Shown here piece after piece: positions 11,801 through 23,200 of a DNA stretch of 64,000 nucleotides. Within the stretch, counting starts at the first letter, position 1; each line of letters begins with the position of its first letter. Source of the stretch: Clitoria ternatea (taxonomy: Eukaryota > Streptophyta > Magnoliopsida > Fabales > Fabaceae); NCBI GenBank assembly GCA_037962975.1, contig CM075673.1, forward strand, positions 160,228,667 through 160,292,666. Direction: 5' to 3'. The translations under genes and the position numbers were made by a program. Under the pieces are notes generated by a model. That model was not told the DNA's origin and did not search any database. It worked only from the letters and a program-made list of their open reading frames with translations.

Positions 11801-12121
11801 ATTAACTAATGATATGCGTTGAATAAGATATATTAAAAAAAAAGTTATTGTAATAAAATAAAAGTTAAAATACCTTTTCAACTCTCTTAAAGTCTAGTGT
11901 TTAAGAAAAACTCCTAAAACATTTACCCTAAACTTTTGACCCTTAAAAAGTTTTAGGGTTTCAAAATCAAGAAAACATTAGGGTTGACTATTAACTGATG
12001 AGGAGATTAACGCCTATGTCACCTAATCAGTTCCACGTAGTTGACCTGTGACAATTTTTAAAAAATAAAAAAACTTTCACATCATCCTCTTCTTATACTC
12101 ATCTTTGTCTCAATCCTATTC

Positions 12122-12441
12122 TCAATCCTAATTCCTCTTTTCTTCCTCGCAATTCACAAAAACACACACCCTCTTCTTCTTCTCTCAATTCTCATTCTTC
12201 TCAACTCAACATTAGCCATTGATTTCGTCTTCAATGGCTTCAACTCCTCTGACGTGTTACTCTTTGGCAATGCCACCATCGATTCTCGAATCCTAACACT
12301 CATACATCACCGAACTTTCTCTATTGGTCGTGCTCTGTTCCGCCAAAAAAATACCCACCAAGAAATCAAACTCTTCTTTCGTGTACCTTTTCTCCACTTC
12401 CTTCATCTTCTCCATGGCACCTTATAAAGACACTTTTCCAA
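12122..12441 (+). pseudogene. L-type lectin receptor kinase, N-terminal fragment
   Basis: An open stretch encodes a leader-like LLLLSILILLNSTLA, then IDFVFNGFNSSDVLLFGNA and TIDSRILTL...FSIGRALF, the first beta-strands of the legume-lectin domain of plasma-membrane L-type lectin receptor-like kinases. A frameshift in an A-run near 12345 moves the reading to SNSSFVYLFSTSFIFSMAPYKDTF. No start ATG is visible. The coding match stops at 12441, where the copia remnant begins, and resumes at 14889. Family assignment is strong from these motifs. Kinase and transmembrane parts are absent, so it is a dead fragment. Confidence 0.75.
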
Positions 12442-12442
12442 G

Positions 12443-14888
12443 GTAAAGAAGATAACAAACAAAGAGGAGGGAGAGAGAAAAACTTTAAGAGAGAAATTGA
12501 AAGAGACAATGAAAAGTCATTTTATTATGTTGTAATTTTTTATTGTACAAGGTGAGAAGTATTTATACAAGCATGCTAAAACTGAATTCTGTTTTAACCA
12601 AAACAAAATTGAAATTGAATACTAAGGTAAAACAAAGTTACTAAAGTTAAAACAAAGTTACTAGACATTTATCTATGTTATCTCTAATATTCCCCTGTGT
12701 AATTCCAGTGCACATATTGTTAGGAAATCCCTAAGCATGAGCAGCGGAAAAATAAAAGGGATTCCATAGGATTTGCAAGGTTCCGTGTTTCAAAGCACAA
12801 AAACAATTTCGAAATTCATTTTGGATTACCTCTTGAAGAACTCCGAAGCAGTCGTAGCCTCGTCCTTTAGGAGTCCACACGAGCACTCCCACCAGAATCG
12901 CAACACTTGCCAACTGCTAGTTTGACGGCGTGTAGCTCTTGCAACTTTTACGAATTTATGTCTCACTTGAGTGAACGGCCTATAAGCATCTTATGCTCTA
13001 TTTATAGGCTTAGGTTTGACCTAATTTGTTCTCTCTAAAAGTGGGCTCCTTACTCATTCCAAATGAGTTAGGCCCAATAGCTTTATTTTAGTCCAACTAA
13101 AATAAGACAACATTTTCTGATGGGCTTACTCTATGTGTGTGACCCTATAGGTAAAATACCTGGTCATATTAATAATAAACTATTTTATTATTAATATAAA
13201 ATAAGAGCGGCATCTAGCAATGCATCATTATGTCCGAATATTATCAACATAACCTATAAGTGATAATTATTTAATATGTTTATTCCTTTTGTCACGATAT
13301 CCTAATTGGGCCCAAGGCATGGTCGCGTCATCCTTGTACGGCCCAATTTATTTTACTTGATACCGGAGTAGACTGGATCCGAATAAATATCTAATATTTA
13401 TTCTTTCTAGCATGGCCATGCGTTTTCTTAGTTTTACTCCATCAAGTGGCCTATGGATATCACTCCTGTCACATAGGAGAGACAAATCCCATCTACATCA
13501 CTCACATCCCTCTGCATAATTTGTTCATTGCCTAATCACAACCTTTATAGTCCTCTTGTTACAGAAGACGTTTAATTGTATTAAAACAATAAACTCCTCA
13601 TGTAGGAATCGTAGTGACTTCAGGTCGAAGGACTACATATACCATTATCACATTGAGAATCGTTTATGACAATCATGTAACGATCCATGCAACGTTCTCA
13701 TGGTGGGTCTGTCCAGTACATCATTACTCTTAATGTGTACCTGTGTGAAGACTCGATATCATCTATATCTATGATCTGTGAGATCAGGTCATCAGTACAC
13801 TCACACACTAGTCTCAGTGTATTTACATGTCCCCATGTAAATACTTGACTAGGGACATTTTAGGAATAATTTTTATATGACCTATTACTCCAAGGATAAA
13901 TATGTTTTAAAACAATTTTAAACTGAAATATTTATTCTATTGATAAGTAGAAAAATGATACAAATGAAGAAGCATAAAAGCTCATAGTGCATACACCAAC
14001 ACATATCATGTTCCTGCAACAGAGCATCTCTAGTTTATAGGACTATTACTTGAAGGTTTAGGATGAACTATAAGAGACTCTGAGCTGGTGAAATCTTTAC
14101 TTTGATAGGGCTTTTGTCAATAAATCAATAAGTTGATATTGAGCTGGAACATGTTGTACTGTGAGAGTTTTATTTAATACTCTTTCTCTTACAAAGAAAA
14201 GATCTAGCTCCAAGTGCTTTGTCTTTGCATGTAGCACTGGATTGTGGCTGATTGCAATAGCACTTTGGTTATCACAATAGATGGTAGATATGGAGCATGG
14301 AATGTGTAGTTCTTGAAGAAGTGATTGGATCCATAAGATTTTCTATGCAGTGAGAGCCAGACTTCTGTATTTAGCTTCTGCACTTGATCTGGCAACCAAT
14401 TATTGTTTCTTGGACCACCAAGAAACCAGATTTGGACCCAAAAAAATTGTAGAGCCTGAGGTGGATTTTCTATTATCTGTATCAGATGCCTAATCAGCAT
14501 CACAAAAGGCTATGATTAAAAGAGAAAAGAGAGAGGTAGAGGGTTTAAGAATTAAGCCATGATGCTAAGTTCCTTTAAGGTATTTGAGTATTCTTTTTAT
14601 AGCCTGCCACTGGGTGGAAAAGGGGTTTGTCAGAAACTGGCACACTTTATTTACACTATAGCTCAATTCGGGTCTGGTGATGGTAACATATTGAAGGGCT
14701 CTTACTATGGACCTATATAAAGACTGGTCAGTACATGGTTCTCCTTCAGTTTTGGTTAGTTTGCAGGAAGTTGGCATAGGAGTGCTAACAGCTTTTGCAT
14801 TAGTATGTGGGATTTGGATAAAAGATCCTTGATGTATTTGGTTTGGGATGGATGAATGGATCCATTTTCTAGCTTTGATACTTTTATA
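12443..14888 (-). mobile_element. Truncated Ty1/copia (RT end, RNase H, 3' LTR)
   Basis: Minus-strand reading from 14888 down gives, with frameshifts, GIKVSKLENGS, SQTKYIKDLL, AVSTPMPTS, YRSIVRALQYVTITRPELSY (copia RT end), LGPNLVSWWSKKQ, RSSAEAKYRSL, YCDNQSAIAI, KHLELDLFFVRE, VQHVPAQYQLIDLLTKALS (RNase H C-terminus). A polypurine-like ACAGGGGAATA lies at about 12697-12707, followed by an LTR-like ~250 bp (12443-12693) with its own TATA (minus strand CTTGTATAAATAC at about 12560). Both ends are truncated. It interrupts the lectin-kinase fragment and is itself interrupted by the solo LTR 12718-14001. Confidence 0.8.
12718..14001 (-). mobile_element. Solo LTR, 1284 bp, TSD CATAT
   Basis: It starts TGTTAGGAAATCC and ends CACCAACA, flanked by perfect 5-bp direct repeats CATAT at 12713-12717 and 14002-14006. 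A minus-strand TATA box (CTATAAATAGAGC) at about 12996-13008 indicates minus orientation. There is no internal coding region or second LTR, so this is a solo LTR left by recombination, or a non-autonomous unit. It is nested in the copia remnant. Confidence 0.85.
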
Positions 14889-14974
14889 CCTGGTTTTCAT
14901 CTTCACCCCTATCACGGGAACCCAAGGCACGAGCTCTGCACAACACTTGGGTCTGTTTAACCTCACTAACAACG
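14889..14974 (+). pseudogene. L-type lectin receptor kinase, second fragment
   Basis: The reading LVFIFTPITGTQGTSSAQHL then GLFNLTNN is the conserved segment that directly follows the AP-x-KDTFPGHG region of L-type lectin receptor kinases. It therefore continues the fragment at 12122-12441, with only two or three residues lost at the copia junctions. The match ends abruptly at 14974, where sequence of different origin and opposite coding strand begins. Confidence 0.8.
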
Positions 14975-15300
14975 CTGGTGGTGAAGCCATTGGGAAGTTG
15001 AATGTGTAGTTCTGGAACAGCGTGGTTCTGAGTGGGATCTCAAGGCGCAAACGATAGAGTTGTAGGGGTAGAGGTTAAGGTTGACGAGGACGGAGGAGTT
15101 GGTGTCGTGGAGAAACTGGAGGAGAGGAGCGAAGAGGTGTGATTACAGTGATATGTTCACCGATGTAATGATGCCAGGTTTTGGCGTAGGGTATGTGATG
15201 GAGGCGAGAGACACTGCCAGAGGGAAGAAGAAAGTATATGGAGGTGGATACAGGGCGATTTACACTAGCGGTGAAACGGAGCAATTTGAGCACCTTAACA
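14975..15300 (-). pseudogene. Possible GH17 beta-1,3-glucanase fragment
   Basis: On the minus strand APLLQFLHDTNSSVLVNLN then LYPYN, with a frameshift to EIPLRTTLFQNYTFNFP, resembles the PxLxFLxxTxSxLMVNxYPY...IPLxxALF stretch of plant glucan endo-1,3-beta-glucosidases. Only this short block is recognisable, and it contains at least one frameshift and one stop. The plus-strand ORF 15081-15368 is taken as antisense. Assignment is tentative. Confidence 0.35.
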
Positions 15301-15597
15301 AGTACCTTTCAAATTATTCTTACCAACAACAATTAATTTCGTACAAAATTTATAGGGAAAGGAATTGAATAGGTGATTGATTGAAAAAATATTCTACTTC
15401 ACGTCACAAAATCATACTTCAATTTGCCTTCTCTCTCCTTCATTCATTGCCAATTTGCGTTATTGGTTAAACCTTCTCGCTAAAGCTACAAATGGTTTCT
15501 TTTTTATTATAAGGAAGATATAACAAAACTGCAATTAGATATGAAGCTTGCTTAAGAAAAACTCAGGGTTATAAGGAATTGGTAAATCCAAATGATC

Positions 15598-16553
15598 TGT
15601 CCTAAACCGGGGTCAAGAGATCTGGTGTCGGGCCAGTCACAATAGTGAAAAGATCACGACTCTGAAGACCGGTTATATGGGTATCCGGTCTGTGTATCCG
15701 ATGTCTCTGTTGTGAAGAGAGCGGTTTTGGCGTACTGGAGGTCCTTCACACCGTCCTCACGCGTTGATGTGGGTGAAATGTGGTGTCACCTGCGAAGATT
15801 CTCCGACGCTCAAGTCAGTAATCATATTCCAAGTGAGGAATGTTTTTTAGATAGTAAATTGTGAGTTCCAAAGAAGTCGAAGATCCCCCCCTTCATTGAT
15901 GAAGAGAGTTCATATACCTGGTTGGCTCGATATACGAGGACTTGTTAGTGGGGAACCACTAACCTCCAATAATATTATAAATTATTATTTTATTATGCAC
16001 TTGCCAGTATGATTGAGTCAAGTGGCTATTTTATATTGAGCGTAGGGAGTATGGGCTGGACTTAGGGGACAAGTTGATCATTCCCGTGAGCAGATTTTGG
16101 CTCGTAGTGTAGGGAATGGAATCTTTATCTTCGTCCCTGTAGCAATGCCCTTTGTCTTCTGTATGGTGACGTGTATGTTATCTGGTGTCATGGTGTTATC
16201 CTGGACAACCGGTATAGGGAGAGCGCCTGATACGAAATTAGAGTCCGGATGTATACCGATGACACCAGTTGCACGTTGGCCAACTGTCAAAGACGTTGGA
16301 ATATGTCTTGTAGAACGGATACTGGTATTGAGACCGGATCACCAAAGAAGAGGGAAAGAAAAATCTGGGTAGGGAAATTAAAGATATAGAAATGCTCTTG
16401 GAGTTTAGAGATTTTAGAGTGAGAAAGCAAAATCTAGTTAGGGATTTAGAGAAAGAAAGTGAGAGAAATGATGAGGAAAAGGGAAAAGGGAATTTTTTTA
16501 AGAAAATTATTTTAAATGATAATATGAAATTTTTTATATATAGGGTTGTCACA
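15598..16553 (-). mobile_element. Tat-type LTR/leader remnant
   Basis: On the minus strand this contains CCAGGTATATGAACTCTCT (about 15922-15904) and CTGACTTGAGCGTCGGAGAA (about 15818-15800). Both are close to the TATA region and leader motif of the Tat LTR at 52.24-52.38 kb in this window, in the same order. Candidate ends are TGTCC at 15598 and GTCACA at 16553, but no matching target duplication was found. Small ORFs here (16078-16552) look like by-products. Confidence 0.55.
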
Positions 16554-16697
16554 ACAGTTGTTTCATGAGTTTAGTAAGAAAAAAATAATCATTATTTCTG
16601 ATGGTAAATACCATAAAAAGATAAAAAAAAAAGACATCTAAAAATGTCAGATGCATTCACTTTTCATTTATAAATTTGGTGATCTTTACACATCTCA

Positions 16698-16830
16698 TTA
16701 TCCTTTCAAGACCTATTAAATTATTGGTTAGGATTTTCTAACTAAGATTAATCAAAAATAAAATTATCATTTCAAAACCTATTAGGTTCTTGATTAGGAT
16801 TTTCTAACTAAGATCAATCACATAAAATTT
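16698..16830. repeat. 66-bp tandem duplication upstream of AKR gene
   Basis: TTATCCTTTCAAGACCTATTAA...GGATTTTCTAACTAAGAT occurs at 16698 and, diverged by about ten bases, at 16764. Confidence 0.85.
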
Positions 16831-16937
16831 TAATTTATTAGTTAAATAAAATTTAAACATATATTAAATTAATATTAATTATTAAATAATTCATTAATCT
16901 ACCTCAATTTCAATATCTCCATATAAAAACAAACACT

Positions 16938-17116
16938 CAACACGTTTGGTGCGTCATTGGAACGAAGAAATCCTCCGTTGGCTTGCGTTGGCTTGTGGGA
17001 GATTTTTTATCCTACGGGTCAACGGAGTTTTAATTGTTTCTAACGGCGTGAAGAATTAATATCAACCTTTAAAATTTTCACTTCAACTCAACTTTGTTTC
17101 CCCAGATCAAACACCC
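16938..17116. mobile_element. MITE copy 1, in AKR promoter
   Basis: About 178 bp, from CACGTTTGGTGCG to ATCAAACACCC, with the diagnostic core CCTACGGGTCAACGGAGTTTT and TTAATATCAACCTTTAAA. The ends carry inverted ACGTTTGGT / CAAACACC motifs. A close second copy lies in intron 1 at 17574-17749. It ends about 80 bp upstream of the AKR TATA box. Confidence 0.7.
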
Positions 17117-17141
17117 CCGCTCTCTTTGATACCAAAATCAG

Positions 17142-17200
17142 CACGTGTTCCTCGTTTCCCACTACTGTCCCCACCACAGCTTCTGTTTTCTCTATAAATA
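17142..17200 (+). promoter_or_regulatory. AKR core promoter: G-box and TATA box
   Basis: A CACGTG G-box core lies at 17142-17147 and a CTATAAATA TATA box at 17192-17200, 69 bp upstream of the ATG. This predicts transcription start around 17225-17235 and a short leader of about 40 bases. Both motifs match standard plant consensus; activity is inferred. Confidence 0.7.
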
Positions 17201-17268
17201 CAAGAAACTATATTATTTTTTCACATAACTAGATTGTTCTCATATTATTATTGTTGTTGGGAAAAAAC

Positions 17269-20200
17269 ATGGCTAAGGCTAAGACACATTTTGAGTTGAA
17301 CACAGGTGCAGAGATTCCTTCCGTTGGATTAGGCACTTGGAGAGCTGCTCCTGGTGTTGTAGCCAACGCTGTCACCAATGCCGTTAAGGTATTCTTTAAT
17401 TTTTGCATTTCAAGTTATTTCTACACATAAATACTGAACCAATCAATTGAAAACTCCTCTCTAAGACTCACATTGTCATATTGTTAATGTTGAGAAGGAA
17501 AAGAATTTTGGTTGCCAACGGATGAAGAATTGAGAACTCTAAACGAACATAGCAACCCAATGTCATTTACTTCGAGCACGTTTGGTGCCATGCTTGAACG
17601 GAGAAAATTCCGTTAGTTTGTAGTAACTTTTTGATCCTACGGGTCAACGGAGTTTTGATTATCTTGAACGGCATGAAAAATTAATATCAACCTTTAAATT
17701 TTTCACTTTAACTCAACTCTGTTTCCCCAACTGCAAACCAAACACCCTCTACCATTAGTGAAATTATTTCCCAGTATGGATCACTGTCACCATGTCACTT
17801 TTAAATCTAATCAATAATTATTTAATTTAACACGTGTCGTATTTTTAAAGATGCAAGGAGGTAACCAATGTAAAATTTGATTTTTTATATTGATGTTTAA
17901 ATAATTAATAAAATACTTTTTTTACCCCATTTATTAAAACAAACAGCATAAAATATTTTTGTATTAGTTATTTTAATAACTGATGTAAAAATATTTTTTA
18001 TACTGGTTATTAAAACAACCAGTCTAAAAAAAGTTGAACTAATTATTTAAAGAATTAGTGTAGAAAAATATTTATATAAGTTATTAAGACAAGCGAATCA
18101 ATAAAAAAATATAACCGGCCTTTTTATTTTCACAAAAGCTAACACATATCAAATAATACATCAGTTAAATTATAAGTTAACATGGCAATGCGGAACATGG
18201 AATAAATTCTCCTTTTCACTGATATTATTTATCAAATAACCTATTATATACGAAATGATCCAATTGGATGATGAATTAATTAGCATAAATGAGTGTAAAA
18301 CTCGGGAGACCTTAGTTTTTACCCGTATCTGTCTCACCTTGTTAACATCTTTATGTATTCGTCAATAGAGATGGTAATCACTTTGATAAATTCAGACAAG
18401 TTGAGCTTGTAAATGGTTTTGATGGTGAAGTATAATGTTTTTAAATTGGAAAATCAGTTTCTACCACAGTCTTAAATTAGTGAATCATTGTTGTCTTTCT
18501 TTGTTGAAAAGTTGAGACTGATTTTTCATCAATTGAGAGATACCTTTGAGTTGTAATACACTTTAATTTTAAACTGGACGAGGAGATCTCAAACAGAATA
18601 TAGTAACTATGAATCGAAATATATTAAACCATAATAACCAAATTTTGGTGATGTAGTTCATGAAAATGTAGCCACTGAGCAAAGAAGCAATTTGATCATC
18701 CTTTCATGGTTGAAAATGGAGGCTGAGGGTGTGATGAGTGGGAGAAGGGAGATTTTGATTGTGATTATGAGCCTTGTGTTTGTAGTCATAAAGAAGGTAA
18801 GAATCAGTAGGGTTGTTACCTTGGGGTTGAAAGGGAGGGATGGATTTGTAGTGATGGTGAAAGAAATGAGAAATAACTAAGAATCAAATGCTTTTAAAAT
18901 TTTAAGATGCTAAAATTTAAATTTATATTAAAATTTAATTATATGTTTTTAATAAGTGCATATGTTTTTTCCTTATTGATACAAGTATAAAGGGTATTTA
19001 TACCTTTTCAGATGTGTAGGTACCATAGAAAAACCAACAAGAAAACATAAAATCTATTTCAAAATTGTTGGAACAATTTTCCAAAGTAAGGGTGAACCAA
19101 AAGATGAACAACAATTTAGAGGACTTGATATGATCTTCTAGGCATGCAGAGCACTTTCCTAAAATTAGTATTTCGTCCCTATAGAGTGTGGGTATCACGA
19201 AATCCAATTTTGAGATACAAAGAAGATTCAACAACAATACTCACTCTTGTATTGTTGCAAAACAAGAACAAAGGATGAAAGAAATTTAATTTGTGTTTTA
19301 TTTCTGTGTTTGAGTAATGTACTTGGATCCCTTTATATAGATGTTGATCAGACATCTTCTGAATTAAAGGGACACAAATTTATAAATTGTTATAACTCTT
19401 CATAAAAAGTTGAGACTCTTTAAATTTACTGAAAAGGCATGTAATTAATTACAACACAATGGTAATCAATTACACCTTTTGAAAAGTCATACCATTTGGC
19501 ATTACACCTTTGAAGAGTCATACCATTTGGCGTCTCAAAATTTAAAAAGTTACTCAATCAGAGTTTTCACTCTTTGATAATCGATTACACACAATGGTAA
19601 TCGATTATCAGAGAATTTAATTCTCAAATCTCAACAAAAATAAAAAGCGTCTTCAAAGTTATATTTTTGACGTGCATGTATACTCAAAAATGCTACTAAC
19701 ACCTTAATAAATAAAACAATTGAAAATTATAAATAAAGTTTTTTTATTATTATTATAGTTAGTGACTCATATTTAGGACACTTTTAAATATTAAGAGTTA
19801 GTAAAACTTAATCAATGTATCTCCTGTTTTAGTATATCATTATAAGATTTTTTAAATGGAAGAAAAAAATCCTACAGGTTAATAAATTTTTAACTGTTTC
19901 AAACATTATAAATAGTTTATATTAATCTTAAATTTTTTATTTTTATAACGTCATTTTTTCGATTACATACGAAACTGCTAGGTGTCTAAGAGTGTATTTG
20001 GTTTGCAGTTGAAGAAATAGAATTGGGGAAATGAAAAAAAATTAGGGTTAATAATAATCTTTCACATCATTTAAAACAATCAAAACTCCGTATGACTTTA
20101 GAATTTATTTTTGAAGTCAGTGAAACCGGATAACCAACTCATTTAGGGGGGATTTTGGCCAAAATAGGGCCCTTTTCAAAACTATTTGCGGTTTTGGGGT

Positions 20201-23200
20201 TGAAAAAAAAGGGGTAGTTTCATTTCGTCTGTTGGAGAGACGAATTTGACCTCCACAAGTTAGGGAAAAATAATTGATAAAATCGCCCCAACCAAGAGTT
20301 GAACCTGTCACCTATAGATCACAGCATAACACCATAACCATTAGACTAACTGATTCTTTGATACAATTAGGAAAGACTATTAAATATAATACTTTCTACT
20401 CTTACATATATATACATAAAATAAAATAAAACTTTATATAATACATATATAACATATTAAATATATATTAAAATATTATAATTTATAATTTATAAATTAA
20501 ATATATATTTTAATATTTTAATATATATATTAATATAAAAATTTATATACATTATTGTTAGTATATAAACTAACGTTAATATATTAAAACATTTTAATAT
20601 AAAATATATATTTATGTTTAATATTTAATATTTTAATATATAAATTATATATATTTAATATATATTATTAAATATGTATATTAAAATCCTTTATATATTT
20701 TATTAATATATAATATATATTAACGTTAATAGAATATATATTAATATTATATATATATATATATGTTCTATTAATATATAATATATATTAAATATTTTAT
20801 CATATGAACGTTAGTTGACTAACTATTTTAATATATAAATTTTTATATTAATATGTATATATATTAAAATATTATAAACATATATTTAATTTATAAATTA
20901 TAATATTTTAATATATATTTAATATGTTATATATCTTTTATGTATATATATGTAAGAGTAGAAAGTATTATATTTAATAGTCTTTCCTAATTGTATCAAA
21001 GAATCAGTTGGTCTAATGGTTATGGTGTTACGCTGTGATCCATAGGTGACAGGTTCAACTCTTGGTTGGGGCGATTTTATCAATTATTTTTCCCTAACTG
21101 GTGGAGGTCAAATTCGTCTCTCCAACAGACGAAATCTGACACGTGGCTGCAAATTCGCCTTCCCATCAGGCGAATTTCTGACACCCCTCTGCAAATTCGC
21201 CTCCCCATTAGGCGAAATTACAGAATCGTCCCCTCATCAGACGAAATTGAATATTGATGTGACAGATACTACCCCAGACCACTAAATATTTTTTTTTCAA
21301 CCCCAAAACCGCAAATAGTTTTGAAAAGGGCCCTATTTTGGCCAAAATCTAGGGGTGGGCTGAATCCGAGTTAACTGAAGCGGGCCGAGAAATCCGAGCC
21401 GAAAATATGGTTACGGGTCGGGGGGGTTCGGGTTTAGGGGAAAGAAGAAAAGGTACGCGGGTGAAATTGAAGAAACACGGGCGGGTATGGAATTATTTTT
21501 AACTTTTTCGGTAACCATAGTTATCCGAAGGTAGTGACTGAATATGTCCAGGCCCAGGCCCAATTATTGTGGCCCTTTACTCTGTACCAAGTAAGCAGCA
21601 TCCATTTCATTTGTCTCTCTTTTCAACTTTCACTTAACTTTTCTCTCCTAGGGTTTACGTTCCTCTTTTCTCTTGTGCCGTCATCTTGTCATGTACCCGC
21701 GGTAGTGTTCCTTCTTCTCATCCAAAAGCGTGCTGGCCGTCATCAACACTGGTTGTCTGTTTCAGTGTCAAAGTTCATTCCTTGGCTGCGCTCGATTCCC
21801 TTCCAAACACACTTCCACTCGTAGGTATTCCTCCTTGTCGATTTCTTACTGCAAGTTTCTGTTTTTCTTGATCTCATCTGTGTTTTATTCTTCATTATCA
21901 TCTAAATCTCCACACTAATTTGCTTTTGCATGTGCTTTTTGAAAATTTTAATTTTTCTCGATGAAAAATTGATTTGTGAATTAAAGAAACATATTTATAA
22001 TACTTTTTTACCTTTTTCTTCTTCTCAGTTCTTTTTGTCTTTGTATTGTAATTTGCAGATCTTTTTTTTTTGTCTTGAGTCAAGTTAAATGCAGACCTTT
22101 TATTATATCTTAGTATCTAATTGATTAAACCCTTACAGGCCAGAGACACAACACAGATTTATGGATATAGGATATTGGGATTCCATGCGGAGTTTACCTG
22201 GTCTGAAGCTCTGAACTTCATAGAAAAAAGAGAAGAGAAGATAGTCAGGTACAAGTTTGTGATATACCTGTTGCATGCAACCATGATTAATACAAAGCAA
22301 CCCAAAAAATTAATTGTGGAAACCACTTTTCATTTTCTTCTGTACGTACCACAGTTTTTGTTTTTCTTATTCATGTTTATTTGTACACCATTAGTATACT
22401 GCTGTGATGTTTTTCTAAGAGACAGATACAAATAAAAGATGCGATAAATGAGGATAGATGATAGACAGAAAATGAATTGTGTTGAATAAATGTTTTTTTT
22501 TCTTACATGTGTACTATTTTTTTAGGTGTTTTTTTGTGTGTTTAAAGTAAGAGAAAATAAATAAAACGTGTGAAATTTTAATCTGTGTATTTTGGCCTAG
22601 CTGTGCTTTAATAGATTTTTTCTTTCCATACTTTTTGTTTTATATTTTAAAAATGACATTGAAATTGACTTTAGTGACCTGAAATTGACTTTAGTGAAAT
22701 TGTGGTCTAAGATCCTTATGTTTGCTGTAACATATTTTGTACCATTATTTTTCATGTTTGGATCGTCTTTCTACTAGTAACTTGCATTTATACATGGAAG
22801 CACTTTTTTTTGGTGTTATTGCTTTAGCTAGGAGGTTGTAAATGATCATAATATTCGCTTTTGACAAGTTTTGAGCTTTTATCTCCTGTGTACATGCTTT
22901 GGTCATGGTTAGGCTGAAAATTGATGTTTGATGAATTGTAGCTAAGATTAGTGAAATTGTAGGATTTTTTTAGATGAGATTAGATCAGATTTCAAGATAT
23001 AGCTACGGAAGTTTTGTTGAACATCATTATGGAAACAGTTAATATAAATCCTTGTTTAAGTATAACATATTTAGCATTAAGAATGTAATGAGGTTTTTGA
23101 CTTTCTTTTATGTTATCTTTTGGTTATTTTTGTGATAACATTGCATTCTGAAATTTAAGGCATTTCACATGTTGCAGGCAAATAGAGGAATACACTCAGT

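Noticed and set aside
15081..15368. 95-codon plus-strand ORF
   Set aside because: No family resemblance; the opposite strand has the glucanase-like reading.
20417..20936. Replication origin or matrix region from extreme AT content
   Set aside because: The AT tract is the paired core of the foldback element; nothing supports an origin.
20995..21070. Functional tRNA gene
   Set aside because: Acceptor stem does not pair and the anticodon stem is decayed; only the A and B boxes survive.
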